Positions 61,610 through 64,000 of a DNA stretch of 64,000 nucleotides are shown here, one piece after another. Every line of letters begins with the position of its first letter. Position 1 is the stretch's first letter. Source of the stretch: Paenibacillus sp. DMB5 (GTDB lineage: Bacteria; Bacillota; Bacilli; Paenibacillales; Paenibacillaceae); the NCBI RefSeq assembly GCF_001517085.1, contig NZ_LRAC01000134.1:1-64000 (forward strand). Direction: 5' to 3'. Position numbers and translations under genes: made by a program. Under the pieces are notes generated by a model that was not told where the DNA came from, searched no databases, and saw only the letters and a list, made by a program, of their open reading frames with translations.

Positions 61610-62376
61610 CTATTCAGGCTGCATAACCTGCTCTGCCGAATCCCGCGCATAGTCACTGAAGGTCGAAAGCACACTGTTATACTCCTCGATATCCTGTACA
61701 CGTATGCCTTCATGCAGCTGCTTCCACACCTCTTCGGGAAGTGAGGATTTCATCGAGCCCATATCCATCTGAAAAAAGGTCTTCAGCACCTCTTCCCCTT
61801 CCGGCCGCCCTTGAACAGGCTCAGATTCCCCTCTTCATCAACGCCGATATAGGCATTCTGCTTGGTCAGCGGCGACAGGTCATTTACCCGCTTCTCCAGC
61901 CACAGATCGCCTTCCCCGCTGATCCACCCGCTCCAGCCCGGACGGTCTTTAATCAGCGCTTTTAGCTGCCCTGGACTTTTCAGGCCGGGCAACGTCTGGA
62001 TCTCCTCACCGGTAACGTAGACCGTCTTCAGATGCACCACCCGGCTGATTCCCTCACTGCTTACCGTCTCCAGTAATTTGGCACGCTCCAGCGTGATGCT
62101 ACCGTCTTCCCCGGTGTCTCCGGCATTATGATGAACAGCTGCCAGAGCCGCTACACTGTTATCCGGATCTCCGCCCTGCAGCGGATCATAGAACGTTCCT
62201 GCCGCTTCCGGCATATTCCATTCAGCTGTGCTAAGCAGCCGGCTCAGCTGTTCCGGAACCTGCATTCCCCGCCAGCCAAGCACCGTTAATGCTATACAGG
62301 CCGCTCCAACCCAAGGGGCATTTTTCCAACGTCTCCACCGCCGCCACAGTTGTTTTTTCAAGCGAAAAGCGTTCAC
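61610..62376 (-). CDS. bofC: BofC-like intercompartmental signalling regulator, frameshifted
   Basis: BofC is a forespore protein that restrains SpoIVB signalling in sporulation. The start is GTG 62376, six bases after AAGGG, giving a basic N-terminus and a membrane segment (VGAACIALTVLGWRG). The BofC domain shows RVVHLKTVYVTGEEI, DLSPLTKQNAYIGVDEEGNL, then after the break VLKTFFQMDMGSM and HEGIRVQDIEEYNSVLSTFS. The frame breaks at GGCGGCCGG near 61801-61806; one extra base restores about 255 residues ending at TAG 61610-61612. Next to ruv genes in Bacillus; here separated from ruvC by the island. Confidence 0.85.
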
Positions 62377-62733
62377 TGTAATCCCTTCATTCTGCTTTTT
62401 TGGATATTGTGGCCTGCAGGGGAAGGGATTATGCGCGTCCGCCGGAAAAATGTTGCTATTCAACGGAGGGAATATAGAGCTCCGAAATTTACTGCGCTAC
62501 ATTTAGCTGGATTTTCGCTACTTAATTTCGGTGAATTCCGGTATTTATGGCTATTAAGTGGAAAAAAGCAATCTAATTCCGGGCATTTATCCCTTTGAGG
62601 CAGATTTTCATGAATTTAAGTGGCGTTTTTCCAACTAGTTTCCCGGCAGCAGGGTTTTCCGCAGAATTAGTTGGCGATAATCCACTTAGTTTTATGAGCG
62701 TATGCCGCTTTTTCTATATTTATGTGAATTCGG
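62377..62733. other. AT-rich intergenic region with inverted repeat
   Basis: No gene is seen. It contains an imperfect 10-bp inverted repeat, CCAACTAGTT (62631-62640) and AATTAGTTGG (62665-62674), and several TTAAGTGG/CCACTTAG words. It looks like a repetitive intergenic element; the short frames here are not protein-like. Confidence 0.4.
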
Positions 62734-64000
62734 CTATTCCGCCGGCAGCGGCTTCCCGATTGCCCCGAGGAACAGCCATAAGCCCGTCTGTGTGTCCTCA
62801 ATAATGAAGATAAACGGCCGGTCGGGAGTCATTTCAAAGGGTAAGTCCTCAGTGGGAGCCGCTCCGGAATCCATTGCAACGAGCGTTGAGGCTGCGGCTT
62901 CTGTTCCGGATTCATTCACCTCGATAAATGTCTTATGAATAATGGAGCCGATGAAGAGGGGCGTATCCACATCTGCAAGCGCCGAGAAGTCTGCTGTGGC
63001 CGGATCAAACGGAGTCTTCATGCCCAGTGCCTGTACAGCCTCCTTCAGATCAATGCCGTATTCGGCAGTGAACCGCGGAAGGCCAACGGTTCCGAACCTC
63101 TCCGTGAACTGGTCTCGGGCAGGCAACCCGCCCTGAAGCACCTCATCTACAGACGAACCTTCAGACGGCAGAATAACCAGCATCTCCATCTGGCCTTCCC
63201 CGTAAGGAAGCCGTACAGCCTGCCAGTCCTCATTCTCTGCATAAGCAAAGTTACCGGTCTGCTTCATCATCATCACTTCTGCCGAGGTATTATTCCCCGT
63301 GTGAAATTCTGCAGGCTCAGAGCGCTCTACAGGAAACTTCTCTTGCCACGCTCCTTTAAAATAAAGAGCATTGACCAGCAGAGCGACTGTATTGTCTCCG
63401 GGCGGCTGCTCCAGCATACTGTCTATCTTGCCCGCCGTATGATCTTCAACCCACTGATTCACCTCGGTAACAGACTTCTCTGCAGACAGATCTGTTGTGC
63501 GAACCTGCGCCCCGTAGCTGGCTTCGGCTGCTTTCAGATAATTCTTACGCAGCGGAGTTCCTTTATCCGCCCACACCGAGTTGGCCAGCTCAAGCTTAAT
63601 GCCGGGTCCGGCATCATTAAGCAGCGGCAGCAGTGCCTTGTTGCCGGCATTCAGCTGCTCCAGCTCCCCGGGAGCATAGTCCAGCAGCTTGCCCAGCTCT
63701 TCAGCCGTTTCACCGCCGCTGCCATTGTATGCCAGGGCCAGCGCGGCCGATATGCTGTACGGTGAAACCGTAAGATTACCTTCCCCGCCGTTCTGCTCCC
63801 TCAGCTTGCCAAGCAGCTGCAGGCCAAGCTCATTGCTCTGCCGGGCAAGCCGGGTATCCAGCTTCGCAGCTGACTCTGCCCGTTCACTGAAGTTCATCAC
63901 GGAGCCTGCAGCCGCGCCGCCGGACCCGTCAGAACCGCAGCCGGCCAGCAGAATGCATGGAAGCAGCAGGACACAGAAAGGCAGTGCCGGTCTTTTTCTC
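62734..64000 (-). CDS. Serpin-family protease inhibitor, lipoprotein (partial)
   Basis: The frame continues upstream of the internal ATG at 63900 through GSDGSGGAAAGSV to a lipobox LLAGC and a hydrophobic leader (RKRPALPFCVLLLPCI). The start codon lies beyond the right window edge. The body is a complete serpin: NLTVSPYSISAALALAYNGS, VNALYFKGAWQEKF, FAYAENEDWQAVRLPYGEG, the hinge VNESGTEAAASTLVAM and the C-terminal DRPFIFIIEDTQTGLWLFLG. Small residues in the hinge suggest an inhibitory, loop-inserting serpin. The reactive loop runs about AMDSGAAPTED; the target protease is unknown. It is probably anchored outside the membrane. Confidence 0.92.
   Translation of the reverse strand, partial: RKRPALPFCVLLLPCILLAGCGSDGSGGAAAGSVMNFSERAESAAKLDTRLARQSNELGLQLLGKLREQNGGEGNLTVSPYSISAALALAYNGSGGETAEELGKLLDYAPGELEQLNAGNKALLPLLNDAGPGIKLELANSVWADKGTPLRKNYLKAAEASYGAQVRTTDLSAEKSVTEVNQWVEDHTAGKIDSMLEQPPGDNTVALLVNALYFKGAWQEKFPVERSEPAEFHTGNNTSAEVMMMKQTGNFAYAENEDWQAVRLPYGEGQMEMLVILPSEGSSVDEVLQGGLPARDQFTERFGTVGLPRFTAEYGIDLKEAVQALGMKTPFDPATADFSALADVDTPLFIGSIIHKTFIEVNESGTEAAASTLVAMDSGAAPTEDLPFEMTPDRPFIFIIEDTQTGLWLFLGAIGKPLPAE

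Overview
The window looks like a chromosomal segment of a spore-forming, moderately high-GC Bacillota, most likely Paenibacillus or a close relative. The evidence is the sporulation genes (spoVB, bofC, a SpoIID/LytB-type gene), the Firmicute gene order, strong AGGAGG-type ribosome binding sites, TTG/GTG starts and a T-box leader. Nearly all genes are on the minus strand. No rRNA, tRNA or CRISPR array was seen.

Backbone (about 0.3-33.4 kb and 61.6-64 kb). From right to left the order is bofC, then ruvC-ruvA-ruvB, a SpoIID/LytB gene, queA, tgt, yajC, a PAP2 phosphatase, yrzE, yrbG, spoVB, comN, secD-secF, a cation efflux gene, recJ, apt, uraA, rel, dtd, small and stress-like genes, hisS-aspS-tcdA, a purine permease, helD and the end of an IS3-type element. 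From bofC to tcdA this follows the order I know from Bacillus subtilis. A lipoprotein serpin lies beyond bofC and runs off the right edge.

Island (about 33.5-61.6 kb). Between ruvC and bofC, neighbours in the ancestral order, sit about 28 kb of accessory DNA. It holds (i) an agr quorum-sensing locus, agrB-agrD-agrC-agrA, including a 49-residue AgrD gene, and (ii) a long minus-strand hybrid NRPS/PKS operon. In transcription order the operon encodes an ABC transporter (ATPase and two permeases), condensation-carrier, degenerate condensation protein, condensation, adenylation-carrier, condensation-carrier, free acyltransferase, KS-DH-KR-carrier, KS-DH-KR-ACP, a ketosynthase homologue with no catalytic residues, type II thioesterase, adenylation-carrier, a membrane protein and a phosphopantetheinyl transferase. 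The enzymology is dissociated and trans-AT, and there is no obvious release domain.

How it may work together (inference). AgrB would process AgrD to a thiolactone, AgrC would sense it, and AgrA (LytTR) would activate the agr and biosynthetic promoters. Upstream of the operon is a near-repeat CAGTTAT/CTGTTAT with exactly 21-bp periodicity, and related sites lie upstream of agrB. The product would be a small peptide-polyketide hybrid exported by the ABC transporter.

Quality warning. Six genes (helD, the 9-kb stress-like gene, one PKS, two condensation proteins, bofC) are each broken by what looks like a single missing base. This points to indel errors in the assembly, so the split genes are annotated here as single reconstructed units.
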